A DNA stretch of 64,000 bases from Capniomyces stellatus (Eukaryota > Kickxellomycota > Harpellomycetes > Harpellales > Legeriomycetaceae). The translations under genes were made by a program, and so were the position numbers. Position 1 is the first letter of the stretch. Every line of letters begins with the position of its first letter. The notes beneath the pieces are model-generated. The model was not told the DNA's origin. It did no database searches and saw only the letters and a program-made list of their open reading frames with translations. This document shows, piece after piece, positions 38,740 to 50,563 of this stretch. The stretch lies in contig LUVW01000014.1 of NCBI GenBank assembly GCA_001661515.1, positions 372,001 to 436,000 of the forward strand, written 5' to 3'.

Positions 38740-40923
38740 ATGACCAAATTGATAAGCCCAGTTGAAAACCTCGACAATGAAGAGGATATTGGAGAGGAGC
38801 CACGCAACATTATACTTAGTATAATATCACAACTCGGCACCAACATGGATTTATCTCGAGTTACGCTACCCACATTTGTTTTAGAGCCAAGAAGCTTTAC
38901 AGAAAGGATTACAGATTTTCTATCACATCCAGATGTAATGTTGCAGTAAGTTGAGATTCATTTAAACATCCCCGCGTTACAAATATATGCTTCTCTTGTT
39001 ATAATATGTGTGTAAAAAATGGTGTAAATGTGGTTTCAAAAGAAAATTTGTTCAAATTCTAACACAAATTCTAATCTAAACCCAACCGCAGATTCTATTA
39101 TTAACACAAACTCAAATTTAAAGACTAATGTACTAACATGTGTATGTTCCTGCAAAACAAATGGCTAATAGAGCCAATAGAACCGAGGACCCTATTGAGA
39201 GATTTATCTTGGCAGTAAAGTCGTACATGTCAGGTTGGCACATTCACCCCAAGGTAATACAGCTTATAATATTGACTTGGTTTTAAAGCCAAATCTAGAC
39301 AGCAAAAAGGCTTGTATTTATTTATTTTTAGAAGCAACTAAAGCAAATACTGTAACATTTTATTATTAAACATGACTTACTATAGGGAGTCAAAAAGCCA
39401 TACAACCCAACATTGGGTGAGTTCTTTAGATGCAAGTATAATCCGGAAGAAAACAAAAAGGCGTACTTTATCTCGGAGCAAGTCTCGCACCATCCGCCAA
39501 TGTCGGCGTTCTATTATACCTGCCCACAGGAGGGAATCCACATTCAGGGCGACTTGAGGCCTAAGAGTAGGTTTTGGGGAAACAGTGTTGGTGTGCTGCT
39601 TAATGGATGCACCAAAGTGTACCTTGAAGACTGGGATGAAAGTTATGAGCTCAACTACCCCAACATGTATGCAAGAGGCATACTGTTCGGAAAAATGATC
39701 TTGGAAATTGGCGAAAAATCATACATCAAATGCGAGAAGAATGATTTGGTCTTCACTGTCGACTTTAAAGTCAAGGTAATAATTGCAATATTGCATAGTG
39801 CGCTGTAAATGGGATATACTGCATATAGAAAGAGTCTTACTTTGACTTTAATGCATGTTTCCAAGTCCAAATTAATCTAAACGTTTTCTTTTTGTCTCGA
39901 TAACTCTATTGCGAGTATATAAATTATTAACAATGATGTGGTTTTATAATATCGGCTGGTTGTGATTAAATAGGGATTTCTAACAGGGAAATACAACCAA
40001 ATATCTGGAAAAATCAAAAGAATCTCAACCAACGAGGTTTTGTACGAAGTATATGGTGATTGGCAAAAGGCAATGTACTATAGGGTAAATATATCCAAAG
40101 TATTTAGTTGTTTACTTAGCTTTTGATGGACCCGATTGCAAATACCGGTAAACTAACCCGAAATGCATCTAAATTAGAGCTGCAAAGGCCCAGAGAAAAA
40201 GAAACAAAAGGTTTTGTTTGACTGCAAGGAGGAAAACAGGTCACCGCTTATCGTTGATCCTTTAGAAAACCAGGAGGATAAAGAATCCCGAAAGTAAGAT
40301 AGCCGTGTTTAGATTATTCAACATTTATTTTTGGTCAAGTTACTGCCAAGCTCAACTTGGCACCATTATTTTTTGAAGGAAAAGCACATGCTTTCAAATA
40401 GCTTGGAGCAAATCAACCCAGTACGCCAAGGCAGATAGTATATTTACTAATATATCTTTACTCTGCTTTGCAATACGCAATAGGGTGTGGCATCAGACAA
40501 CAATAGCCATAAAGAACTGCGACTTGGACTCTGCAACAAGGGAAAAGACAAAGGTTGAGGAGAACCAAAGAATCGAAGTTAAGAGTGCCGCTGCTAATGG
40601 GAATACGTTTAAGCCAAGATACTTCAACTTAGGAAAAGATGACAAGTTCTGTCCCAAGTTTGACATTAAAAGGTATTCCACTTGCACTTTGAGCTAAAAT
40701 TATACAACTGCAATTATGAGCTATGCCTTGATCTTTTATACATTGCACTTGACTAATTGCTTTTGTTATTCTACAAATGTATCGCTTTTTTTTATTGCTG
40801 TTGACATCTTGCTATTGAATGGTGTAAACTAACTTGCGTTAATAATCAAACAATAGTCTTCCCAGCGATAGATCACTGAGGGATGAAGTAGTTGAGAGAT
40901 TTATCTATTCCAAACCAAACTAA
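38740..40923 (+). CDS. OSH6: Short oxysterol-binding protein homologue (Osh6/Osh7 type lipid transfer protein)
   Basis: Seven exons (38740-38945, 39172-39253, 39386-39775, 39974-40084, 40178-40293, 40484-40672, 40857-40923) give 386 residues. The protein consists of an ORD lipid-binding domain only. It has no PH domain or FFAT motif, like Osh6 and Osh7, which exchange phosphatidylserine for PI4P at ER-plasma membrane contacts. The signature EQVSHHPP is at residues 127-134. Other blocks are ERFILAVKSYMSGWHIHPK, GVKKPYNPTLGE, KTGKYN-like FLTGKYNQISG and YGDWQKAMYY. The C-terminal KPRYF element is also present. The first intron carries a perfect TACTAAC branch site at 39131-39137, and other introns have CTAAC. 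All splice junctions are in frame. The lipid specificity (PS versus sterol) is inferred from the short-Osh form. Confidence 0.93.
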
Positions 40924-41877
40924 AAAAAAGGCGTCTTACAACATCCTAACTGCTATTAGGGCCCATTTTTTTTATATCTGTTACCTTTTATTTTATCTAT
41001 TCCCCTGGTGTAACAGTTTTGACTCTCTTCTACTTGTAACAGTTTTGAAAGCACCGACTAATCAGCAGCGAGTGTTAATTTCTAGAATATTCTAAAGCTA
41101 CCAATTATACATTGTTCTTTAATTAAAATATAATCGACAGGAGACACCACAAACAATTGAACATCTCCTGCTAGACTGCACTAGATGAGAAGCTTTAAGA
41201 GCTGATAAAATGGAGCCCTAAATTAGCCATTATAAAATTAAGTTAAAAAGCTCCAGGGAAGGGAGTTAAAACAACCAACCGCCAAGATTCTTAAGAATCC
41301 CGACACCCTCGGCGCCAAGACGGTGCCGGTAACAGCGTCGTTTTTGGAGGCCATCCACAAACCCCGCTACTTGATCCTGTCCAGGCTTAAAGTAGCATCA
41401 ATCTTCCTTTGATCAATTAGATCGTCCGTACTTTCAAGTGTGTATTTGACATACATTTTGCTTATAAATACATTTATCTACTTGTATATACATGTGTAGT
41501 ACATAAATACGTATTTACATACGCCCTTTGTATACTTTATTATTAAACTTTCTATTATACAAAGCGCGCCAAGACATTGTGAAAAAGAAACAACAGCTAT
41601 TGCATTGGTTTTAATGGCTGCAGCATGGTGTTTTAATCAAGCTAGATATTATCTATAATCTACGTTGTAATTCATACATGAAGGGGGCTGTTTGTTTGTA
41701 AAGAGCGCTTCAAATTAAAAAAGTATTGAAATATGGATAATAAATGTGTTTACAACAATAGTAGTTTGAGTAACCTAAAGTATACTTTTTTTTAAATAAA
41801 AAAGATAAAAGTCTAAATAAAACAGCGATGAACAGAACGTAATAATCTAAAAGACGTTTACTGCAACAGTCCAAGTA
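40924..41877. other. Intergenic region with LINE tail remnant
   Basis: It lies between the OSH stop and the MRPS33 stop (genes convergent). The GC-richer patch at 41139-41415 is a LINE C-terminal remnant; the rest is AT-rich and blank. Confidence 0.6.
41139..41415 (+). pseudogene. Decayed C-terminal end of a non-LTR retrotransposon protein
   Basis: One frame reads ETPQTIEHLLLDCTR then a stop and EALRADKMEP. This resembles the ETxEHxLLxC segment, part of a Cys/His motif found after the reverse transcriptase in many LINE proteins. A shifted frame continues KILKNPDTL...VTASFLEAIHKP, like the final LINE block in which a run of residues before a short tail reads LLxNPKxxKAVLxFL. Stops and a frameshift show decay. 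The patch is richer in G and C than its surroundings. Assignment is from motif memory only. Confidence 0.5.
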
Positions 41878-42440
41878 TCACTTTTTCTTTCCTTTAACGG
41901 TAGGTTCATTCTCTAAAAAAAACAGATTCAATAATAAAAAGTACAATTGTAGGATTAAAGTTAAAAAGGATCTCAACTTGTTAAATATTTAATAGATTTG
42001 GATTTGGATTTAGCAAAAACATTTGGAATGGTTTATAAAAGCAGATCCAACAACTTGGCATAGTTGCCAGCCCAATTTTTTGTTCCTATATTTGACTGCT
42101 CGCGGGGCCATGTCATATCTGATAAATAATAAAACTAAAACTTACTCTTTGTAGGTGCACCTTTTCCTCTTCGTCTCAATCGATCAACAACCTTAAGACG
42201 GTTAAGCTCATCGAAATCAACTGGCTGATAATCGCTGCCCTTAAACATATCTCTAAATGTCCTAAACTTTGCGAATTGGTACACGTCATCGGGTGGATAG
42301 TAGGATCCTATTTTGGGACTTGATGCCTTTTGTCGTAAGATCTTCCCTCCTGCTCTTGCGTTAGTTGGGTTAAATGCATTTCCAAATATTTTTGCTGTAA
42401 TCTTTGCAAGCTCTAGTCTCTTTGTTTTGATTGAGGACAT
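41878..42440 (-). CDS. RSM27: Mitochondrial small ribosomal subunit protein S33 (Rsm27)
   Basis: Two minus-strand exons, 42146-42440 and 41878-41912, give 109 residues, the length of yeast Rsm27. The protein is a small component of the mitochondrial 30S-like subunit head. It shows LELAKITAKIFGNAFNPTN, RAGGKILRQK, SYYP, and the conserved end LRRRGKGAPTKK followed by a lysine-rich tail from exon 2. The intron has GTAAGT and TTTAG ends; without splicing the protein would end seven residues into a non-conserved tail, so splicing is supported by the APTKKNEP...KKKK ending. It has no recognisable cleavable presequence, as in relatives. It converges on the OSH gene. Confidence 0.92.
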
Positions 42441-44913
42441 TGTTGCTGTTTTTGCTATTATTGCGTGTGCTTCTCAATTCCCGGAATTGATTTGGATTAA
42501 AAGGCGAGGTTTTAATTCAAAAATAATGAAATGAAACAAGAAAAAAAAAACAGATCTCTTTCAGAGATTACAAATAATCAAAAGTGTTTTATTTCTTATC
42601 ATTGTATATTGTGGAAAATTAATTACATTTTTTTTTTGGTTGAGAATTGGCTACAAATCTGTTGGTTTGTAATTTTTTTTTTTCTGTTTAAAAGGCAACT
42701 TGTTTGATTTACTGTTGTCGCTTAACAAAATTTGTTATTGTTATTGGCTATTGGTACACCTAGCAAAAGTACTCGCATATTTTTATTGCAGTGGTAAAAT
42801 CTAAAGAAAACCGCACTTGACAGGCAACCAAGTCGGGTTTATCAAGGCGGTGATAAACAGAGTGTTGGAATAAATAGTGGAATGCAAATGCATTATACAA
42901 AGGGTCACGCTTTGTTACTGAACAAGTTAGCTTTATCCCGAGAGAGTGATGCCATGAGGTTGATTTTAGAACATCATAAGGATTAGTATACTTGGCTAAA
43001 TGCTACACTGAGTGCTGTTAGTATTAGGGTGTATTTATGATCGGTGTATATGGTATTGAGTGAGATATGAGAGGTAATGCAAGACATATAAATGCAAGGT
43101 TGTGCAAACACAAATGTTTTGTGAATACCTGGCCAAAAAGCCCAAGAAGATTTGATTCAAGCAATGTTGACCCGAATTCAACAGTTGGGTGGTATGGAAG
43201 GGATGGTTTAAAACACCAAAGTCAATCAATCGGTATATAAAACTAATTTGACTAGAGATAAGGCAACGTCAAGTAGGTAATTGCCAAAAACAGATATACC
43301 AAACACTCGATTCGGTATACTTTTTTTGCACTCTAAATGAAAGTTAATAAAATAAATATAAGCAAAAAGCCGAGTTAAAGAAAAAAGAAAAAAGATAGAC
43401 ATAGTTGCCGCATTAATAAGAATGTTCCACGACACAAATATAAATTGATACTGTGTGATGAGAGGTGTTATTGTAACTCGAGCAGAGCACAAAAAATGGT
43501 TACCAAAAAAAAAAAAAAGATTAAAGAGATTGGAAGTAAATTAATTTGTGGTTTTAACTGTAACAAGCTATTAGGAATGAGCAAGTAAAAAAATGTCTCA
43601 GAGATATAGAAACATAAAACAGGCAGTAGCGATAAATAGGCGTGAATCAAGTTAGGAGATTTCAGTTCGAGTTAGGTTGAAACAGAGGTTGAAAAGGGAA
43701 AAAAATGGTTCACTTGGGATAATAAAAAATAGGAAAGATGGTATATGTAATAAAAGAAGGTGTTTTAATTGGTGGAGATAAATAAATTTGCAAATTAATT
43801 AAAAATCAAAGTGGAATAAAGAATCAGAGTAAAAGCGCGAAAAGTTGATAAACAAAAGCGAAAAACTTGAAAACAAAACAAAAACAAAAACAAAAGCGAG
43901 GATAATGTAAGGCGAGATAAATATAAGCGATTAAAGTGAAGGGAAAAATTAGGTGACTGACTAATTTAATTGAAAGAAAAGAAAAGAGAAGGAAAAAATA
44001 AATAAATTAATACTGAAAATGTGAGATAATTAAAGCCAAGATGTAAAACGAAGAAAGAAACAAAGTAAATAAAAGCGAGCGAATGGGAGGGTAGAAGCGA
44101 GAAAGAGCGATGCTAGAAATATTGCTGATAAGTTAGTAGCTGAACGAGATTTAGGTGATTGAAAAGGGCGTAATAGTCGATATAAAAAAAAACATCAAGA
44201 CATAAAAATGTAAAAAAAACAGAGAAAAAAATTTTTTAATTGAAAAAAAACAAAAAACTAAAAGGTGCAAACAATCAAAAATGAGTTAATGAAATGGCAA
44301 AAACGAGATTAAAAATAAAAATAAAACAAAAAAAAATAAAACAAAAACAAAAACAAAAAAACTAGATAAAAATTCAAAAAAGTAATAATAATAAAAAAAA
44401 GAAAAACGAGAATTAGTATAAAGCTAGTAGCATTTTACAAAACCAAGGCGAATTGAGGTTTTATTTAGTCGAAAATTTGTTGCTATTATTAATAATAGTA
44501 CATGCAAAGCAGTGATAATATATATATATGTTGTTATTTAAAAGAGGCAGAATAATTAATTGGAGATAGAATTCCTTTTTTTTTTTGCTTTTACATTAAT
44601 AATATCGAGGTATAATTTATTGAAATAACAGTAATAAAATTCAGAAACGAAGAAGTGAAAATAAAGAAGCTGTTACTGTAAACGTATAAAGATAGTAAAA
44701 GAATAAAGCGAGGTAAATTATTTTTTGTTGTAGTTTCATCAGCTTGTCAATAAAAGTAATAAAAAAAAAGAAACGAGAGCAGCGAGCAAAGACAAGAAAA
44801 TTGGGGGGATAGCAGTGAGAAATAGAAGAGAATTCAAAGAGTTTAAATCAAATAGTTAAATTGAGAGGAACGAGAATAAAGTAAAGGTACAAAAAATATT
44901 TGGCAAAAAGTAG
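42441..44913. other. Long upstream region of the BDF1-like gene, purine-rich on the plus strand
   Basis: No gene was found. From about 43660 to 44913 the plus strand is strongly enriched in A and G. Short polypurine stretches such as AAACAAAAACAAAAAC recur, and the bias continues into the coding region. This may be part of a long 5' leader or a low-complexity upstream region. The T runs at 44575-44588 break the pattern. Confidence 0.55.
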
Positions 44914-47900
44914 ATGATGGCAGCAGAAGTTGACCCATTGGCGATTAAGGAAATCAATGGAGAAAACAACGATAGTAAAAATGAATTGAAAGTGGAAAGA
45001 ATGGATGAAAAGGATGGAATAAAAGAGGCGGATGTTGAAAGTAGGAAAGGAGTAGATGAAATTAAGGATGAGAGTAAGGATGATGGCGAATTAAAGGAGG
45101 GGGATAAAGGTAGTGGTGATAAAGAGGTAGATGGGATGGCCAAGGTAAATGGAAAAGCAGAGGGGGTAGAGGAAATGAATGGAAGAAATAAGGAGGCGGA
45201 GATGGAGATGGAGATGGGGGTAGGAAGGATGATTCAGAAAGAAAGGGAAATAATAGGGGAGATTAAAGATACAGGATATGAAAGAATTGAAACAAAGTCG
45301 AATGAAAAAGAAGATTCAATAACGATGGAGGAGATTGAAACGAGTATAAATAGAGTAGAGAAAATAAAGATTGGAAATAGTGTGGAGGAAGTTGAGGAAG
45401 AAAAGGCAGTCGAGGCAGAAAAAGCAGTTGAGGCAGAAAGAGTAGTCAAGACTGAAAAGAAAGAAAAAGAGGAACAAAAAGAGCAAGAACAGAGAGAAAA
45501 AGGAAAAGTGGAAGAAAGAAAGGAGGTAGATCAAGCAAAGATAGAGACAGAGGGACAGGTAGAGACAGGGGTTGTAGAGATGGTGAAGGAAAAGGAAGAT
45601 TTGTCACTAAAGAATATGGAGATTACAGATGAATGGACAGAAGTAAAAATGGAGGTAGATGATACCAAAGAAAGTGGTAGAATGTCAGAAAAGGAAGTAA
45701 AGAAGGATAGGAATGAGGATGGGAATGAAGAGGAAAAGGAAAAGGAAATAGTGGAGGGTACAGAATTTACAGACGAGAGTTTTATTGATACTTTTGATGA
45801 GGATGAAGGGTTTGAAGAAGTAAAGGAGAGAAAAGTAGAGGAGAGTAGCGAGAAAAAGGAGATGGAGATTGTGGAGGAGGGATCGGCAATGGAGGTGGAG
45901 ACACAGCAGATGGGAGCGGAAATGGAAGAGGGTTTGAAGGAAGGTTTGAGAGAGGTGGAGGGTAAAAAGGAGGTGAATGAGTTGAAAAGAGGGGATATAG
46001 GGGGTGATGAATTGGGAGAAGATTATCATCAGGAAAAGAAACAGAAGATAGAGGTTCAAGTAGAGAGACCAGAGTCATTAAGCATCGAAAGTAATAAAAA
46101 AAATGAGAAAGAGAAAGAGAAAGAGAAAGAGAAAGAGAAAGAGAAAGAGAAAGAGAAAGATAATGAGAAAGAAAAGGAAATGGAAAAGGGGACAAAATTG
46201 TCTAAAGAGCAGTATAAATATATAGCGGCAATGTTGCGGTCGTTGAAGAAGCACCGAGACGCAGGGCCGTTTTTGGAGGCGGTGGATGTTGTGGGGTTGC
46301 AGATTCCAGACTATCCAAATGTGGTCAAGAACCCAATGGATCTGGGGACAGTGGAAAGGAAATTTAAGGGCGAGGAGTATAGAGGAGTAGGAGAATTTAT
46401 CAAGGATATGGAGCAGATATTTACCAACTGTTATCTGTATAATGGAAGGGAGCTGCCAGTATCACTGATGGCACAGAACTTGGAAAAGGCGTTTAGAAAT
46501 CAGTTGAAGAGGATGCCAGAAGATGAAGTGGTAGAAGAATTAAAAGTGAAAATGAAAATGAAAATGAAGGTAAAAGCACAAGATAAGGAACGGGGACTAG
46601 AACAAGAACAAGAACGGGAACGGGAACGAGAACGAGAACAAGAACAAGAACGGGAACGGGAACAAGAACGGGAACGGGAACGGGAACGGGAACGGGAACG
46701 GGAACGGGAACGGGAACGGGGACGAGAACGAGAACGAGAACGAGAAAATGAAAAAGAAAGAGAAAAGGAAAAAGAAAGAGAACAGACGGATTTAGTGGGT
46801 AAAGTTAGAGAGAGAAGAGAAACACATCCACCTCCAAGTAGAGATATTCCATCAGAGCCAAGACAAAGTCTGAAAGGGAAAAACAGAGCAGCACCACAAT
46901 TGAAGTTTTGTGGAGGAGTGATTCGGGAACTGTTTAAGAAGACGTATGCAGAAACAGCGTACTTGTTTTATGAGCCAGTTGACTGGCAAGCACTGAACAT
47001 TCCTCAATACCCAAGGGTGGTAAAGAAGCCAATGGATTTGGGGACAATTCGGGCCAAGTACAATAACAATGAGTACAAGTCGGCAGGCGAATTTGAGGCA
47101 GATATCCGGCTAATGTTTGCCAACTGCTACAAGTTCAATCCGCCCAAACACCCGGTGCATTTGGCGGGAAAGAAACTGGAGGATATTTTCGACAAGAAAT
47201 GGGCCGAGTTGCCACACATCAGCCAGTCAAATATGTCAGCAAGTCCAACATCGTCTCATGGAGGCAGAGCAAGACCAAAGGCTGACAGTAGAGACAGAGA
47301 TAGAGACAGAGATAGAGACACTTTTACGCTAAATGACGGTTACATCAGCGACAGTTTCAAGTCATCAAGAATCGAGCATTTGGAACGCCACGTACAGGAG
47401 GTCACCAGGCAGCTAGAGGACTTGAAACGAAATGACGAGTACAAACGGCTGGAAGAAATTAACAGCAGTTCTGGAGGAAGGAAGGGTAGCGTCAGGTCAA
47501 GAACCAAACGAAAAAGCAGCGCCAGTTCGTATCTATCAGCATCGCCCGTCCACTCCAATACCGCAGAACCGGCAAGAAGAGGCAGAGGACCAGGAAAGAA
47601 GCGGGGAGGCGCCTCAGGCAGCAGAGGAGGAAAGAAGAAGGGAAGTAATGATAGGTACGGTAGTGCAGGTGCTGGTGGTGCTGGTGGTGCTGGTGGTGCT
47701 GGTGGTGCTGGTGGTGATGGTGGTATGGAGTATAGCTCATCCAGTCTAAACTTAACATTGTCGCAGAAAAAGAGTTTGAGTGCAAAGATCGAGAATTTGA
47801 CTGCGGAAAAACTGCAGGTGGCACTGGAGATAATCAAGTCGGCGTACCCAGAACTGATTGCTGAGGAGGAGGAAATTGAGCTGGATATCGATGTGCTGAA

Positions 47901-48311
47901 TCCTTTTACGCTGAGGAAACTGTACGACTTTGTTGTTTTGGACGTAGATCCCAGCATGAACCCTCTCAACACCATGCGTGGCATCAACAACTCTTCCAGT
48001 GCAAATAGTGGTGGTCAAGTTGACCGTTTATCCAAGCTTGAAGAAAAACTAAGAGCTTTTGACTCGGAAAATTCTCAATCGAGATGTAAGCCTTTCTCTT
48101 TTATATATTTATCTATATCTATAAATCTATAATTTTATCTATATCTATATCTATATCTATATCTACATAAATGTATAATTTTATAATTGTATATATAAAT
48201 ATAGTGCATTCTGGTCGTGGTGGATTGAAAACTCAATCATATTCCGATTCAAGTTCTTCTGGCGAAAGCAATGGCTCACATTCAGATGATTCAGGTGACC
48301 ATAGTGATTAA
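44914..48311 (+). CDS. BDF1: BET-family double-bromodomain protein (Bdf1/Bdf2 type)
   Basis: Two exons, 44914-48085 and 48205-48311, give about 1092 residues. The protein reads acetylated histone H4 and helps recruit TFIID and other transcription machinery. Bromodomain 1 spans about 427-540 with the acetyl-lysine asparagine in NCYLYNG. Bromodomain 2 spans about 660-770 with NCYKFNP. Both contain the PMDLGT motif. The ET domain is at about 942-1015 (SLSAKIENLTAEKLQVALEI onward), and exon 2 adds the Ser/Asp-rich BET tail. The first 425 residues are Glu/Lys-rich and probably disordered. A Lys/Glu repeat of GAGAAA units and an Arg/Glu repeat of CGGGAA units flank bromodomain 1. The usual WPF shelf reads GPF in bromodomain 1 and YLF in bromodomain 2, departures that fungal BET proteins are known to show to some degree. 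Confidence 0.93.
46105..46165 (+). repeat. GAGAAA repeat in the BDF1-like coding region
   Basis: About nine tandem GAGAAA units encode a Glu-Lys repeat just before bromodomain 1. Confidence 0.85.
46600..46770 (+). repeat. CGGGAA/CGAGAA/CAAGAA repeat between the two bromodomains
   Basis: Hexamer units encode long Arg-Glu and Gln-Glu alternations, about 50 residues. The near-perfect CGGGAA core suggests recent repeat expansion within the linker. Confidence 0.85.
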
Positions 48312-48323
48312 ATATTATACTTG

Positions 48324-48388
48324 TAAAAAATCAAAAATCAAAAATCAAAAATCAAAAATCAAAAATCAAAAATCAAAAATCAAAAAAC
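48324..48388. repeat. Heptanucleotide repeat AAAAATC just after the BDF1-like stop
   Basis: About eight copies of AAAAATC begin 13 bp after the stop codon at 48309-48311. The unit is the reverse complement of the GATTTTT repeat at 17145-17193. Confidence 0.85.
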
Positions 48389-48606
48389 AAAAGCGAAAAC
48401 GAAAACGAATACAAAAGAAAAAAAGAAAAGAAAAGAAAAGAAAAATAAGCTTCTTTTATCCATATTTTCATCCTCTTTTTCTCTCCTTATTTAATGTTAT
48501 TACTATTATTATTATTTTTCAAAAAAAAAAAAAAAAGAAAAGATATATTCATACTCTACAAATTGGGGGTTTAAATTCCCTCTCACACTTTAATAACTTG
48601 ATTTAC

Positions 48607-48636
48607 ACACACACACACACACATATATATATATGT
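48607..48636. repeat. CA and TA dinucleotide microsatellite
   Basis: A run of CA dinucleotides passes directly into a run of TA dinucleotides. Confidence 0.8.
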
Positions 48637-49292
48637 ATATGTACTAATTACCATATTCAAGACTTTATTATTTAAAGTTTAGTTTACCAGCTGGAAAGGT
48701 TATAAAAAACAAAATCCATTCATTAAAACATTTATTTTCCTATTTTTTTGATGGATTTTGTTTTGTTTGTTCTTTTCGCTTGACAATTGTATGTTGTGGT
48801 ACAGTATAAGCCATCGGTACAAGGTATATCAAGAGAGAAAGAGAGGAGGGGAAATAAAAGTAGAATGGTGGAAGGCAAGAGTGAAATGATTAGATATATA
48901 AAATATGGTGATGGATAATAGGGAGTGACTAAAGAGAAGGTGGTCAAAAAACTGGGTTTGTCCGTGTTTGTATGTATATTTATATCTATTATATATAAAT
49001 GTATACAGATTTTTAGGGTTATCGATAGATTGAGAAGGTTGGGTGATTCAATAAAGAATAAGTGAATGAGAGAATAAGATGAAAGATTGAGAGTGAGAGA
49101 GAGAGTGAGAGATGGGATGAGATGAAAGAGTGAGGCGAGAAATTGAGACGAAAGAGAACCTATTATGTGTTGCAACCACTTTAATTTTATAATCCATATT
49201 CCGTATCCCAACTACCATTACTATTATCGATTGCCCCCTTTTTCTAAACCAACGTCAAACCGAACATCAACAAATACCAGAATAATAGCCGG

Positions 49293-49300
49293 TATAAATA
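49293..49300 (+). promoter_or_regulatory. TATA-like box upstream of the 50-kb gene
   Basis: TATAAATA stands about 70 bp before the GTAAGA donor-like site at 49362 and could be the core promoter of the gene at 50112-52240. It is only a sequence match. Confidence 0.35.
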
Positions 49301-49551
49301 AGCAGTTTTCAGTGTTAAAAAGCCAAAGTTTATCCTGACCGAGTTTTAATTACAATCAAAGGTAAGATCTCAACTCAATTCAGCTGACTATAGGCAACTA
49401 CATTGTATTATCATATATTATTCCTGTTTTTTTTCTTCTTTATTTTTATTATATTTTATTTCATTTTGCCGAATCTTTCAAGTTTGGGATTTCTGCTGTT
49501 ATAAAATGTGGCATTCCGTTTCTTTCAGTTTATCTAAACATATTACTCGAT

Positions 49552-49583
<32 letters not shown>

Positions 49584-50111
49584 TTTCCAACTTTTGTATT
49601 TGTCAAGTATAGAAAGAGTGAGTGTGAAAGAAAGAAAGAAAGAAAGGTAGTTGGTTGGTTGGTTGGCGAATTGAGGTGATATTTGTACGTGTGTGTGTGT
49701 GCGTGTGTGTGGAAGACAATTGTGAGGCTATTGCTATCAAAAGATATATAAAAAGATATATATAAAGGAAAAAAGACACAACCAAATATTGTGTTGGTGT
49801 GGTTTTGATAAGGTTGGCATTTTCCAACTTTTATTTGATTTTGACAAGAGTGGAACAAGGAATTGGTTGAGATGAGGAGATCAAGTCTTTAAATATAATA
49901 TGTTTGGTTGTAGCGAAAGGCCAGAATGATGGTGTTATATTTAATCCATTTGTTGGTGCTCATTTATATACCATTTGATATAATTGGAATTCTGCAGGCA
50001 TGAGTCAGTTGGTATTGTTGTTAGATGTCAAAATTGTTGATTAAAGTGTCAAGAAAACAACTTTTATGGAAATAGTTCATAGTAATAATGTGTAAATATG
50101 TTTATATTTAG

Positions 50112-50522
50112 GGCAAAATGGCAATAATGGGCGAGATTTGGATTTGGATTTAGATTTAGAAATGGATATGGATATGAGTTTAGACAAGGATATGAGTTTG
50201 GATAAGGATATGAGTTTGGATTATGAGGATGGAGGACAGCGATGGGTTGAGGATATTGGCACAGGAAGGAATAGAGGAGGAAATGTATCGGTTGGCGGGA
50301 AAGGATTGGGAAAAGGTGTAAAGAGCAGGGGTTTAGCCACTAGGAAGATGGGTGGTAATACGTTGAGTAGTGGACAGGGAGTAAGAGTGACGAAACCAGA
50401 CTTGAAGATAAGTATAACAGGAAAGAAAATAAGAATATTGGGGAATGTCAGCAAAGAGGTGGGGTATAACCAACATAGCCAGCAAGGGAAAATAAGAAAC
50501 TTTAAAAAGATTCGAAACAGCA

Positions 50523-50563
<41 letters not shown>

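Larger units (their letters stand above)
48312..50111. other. Intergenic and possible 5'-leader region between the BDF1-like gene and the next gene
   Basis: It contains the AAAAATC repeat (48324-48388), a CA/TA microsatellite (48607-48636), a TATA-like box (49293-49300) and a T run of about 30 at 49559-49588. A good donor (AAAG then GTAAGA at 49362) suggests a 5'-UTR intron that ends at the TTTAG before 50112, but no ATG exon joins in frame. Confidence 0.5.

Noticed and set aside
44856..47990. Several minus-strand Ser/Leu/Pro-rich frames across the BDF1-like gene
   Set aside because: They mirror the Glu/Lys and Arg/Glu repeats of the sense strand and have no domains.
49997..50011. ATG exon (MSQL) before a GTATTG donor as the first exon of the 50-kb gene
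   Set aside because: Joined to the acceptor at 50111 it gives the wrong frame and an early stop.
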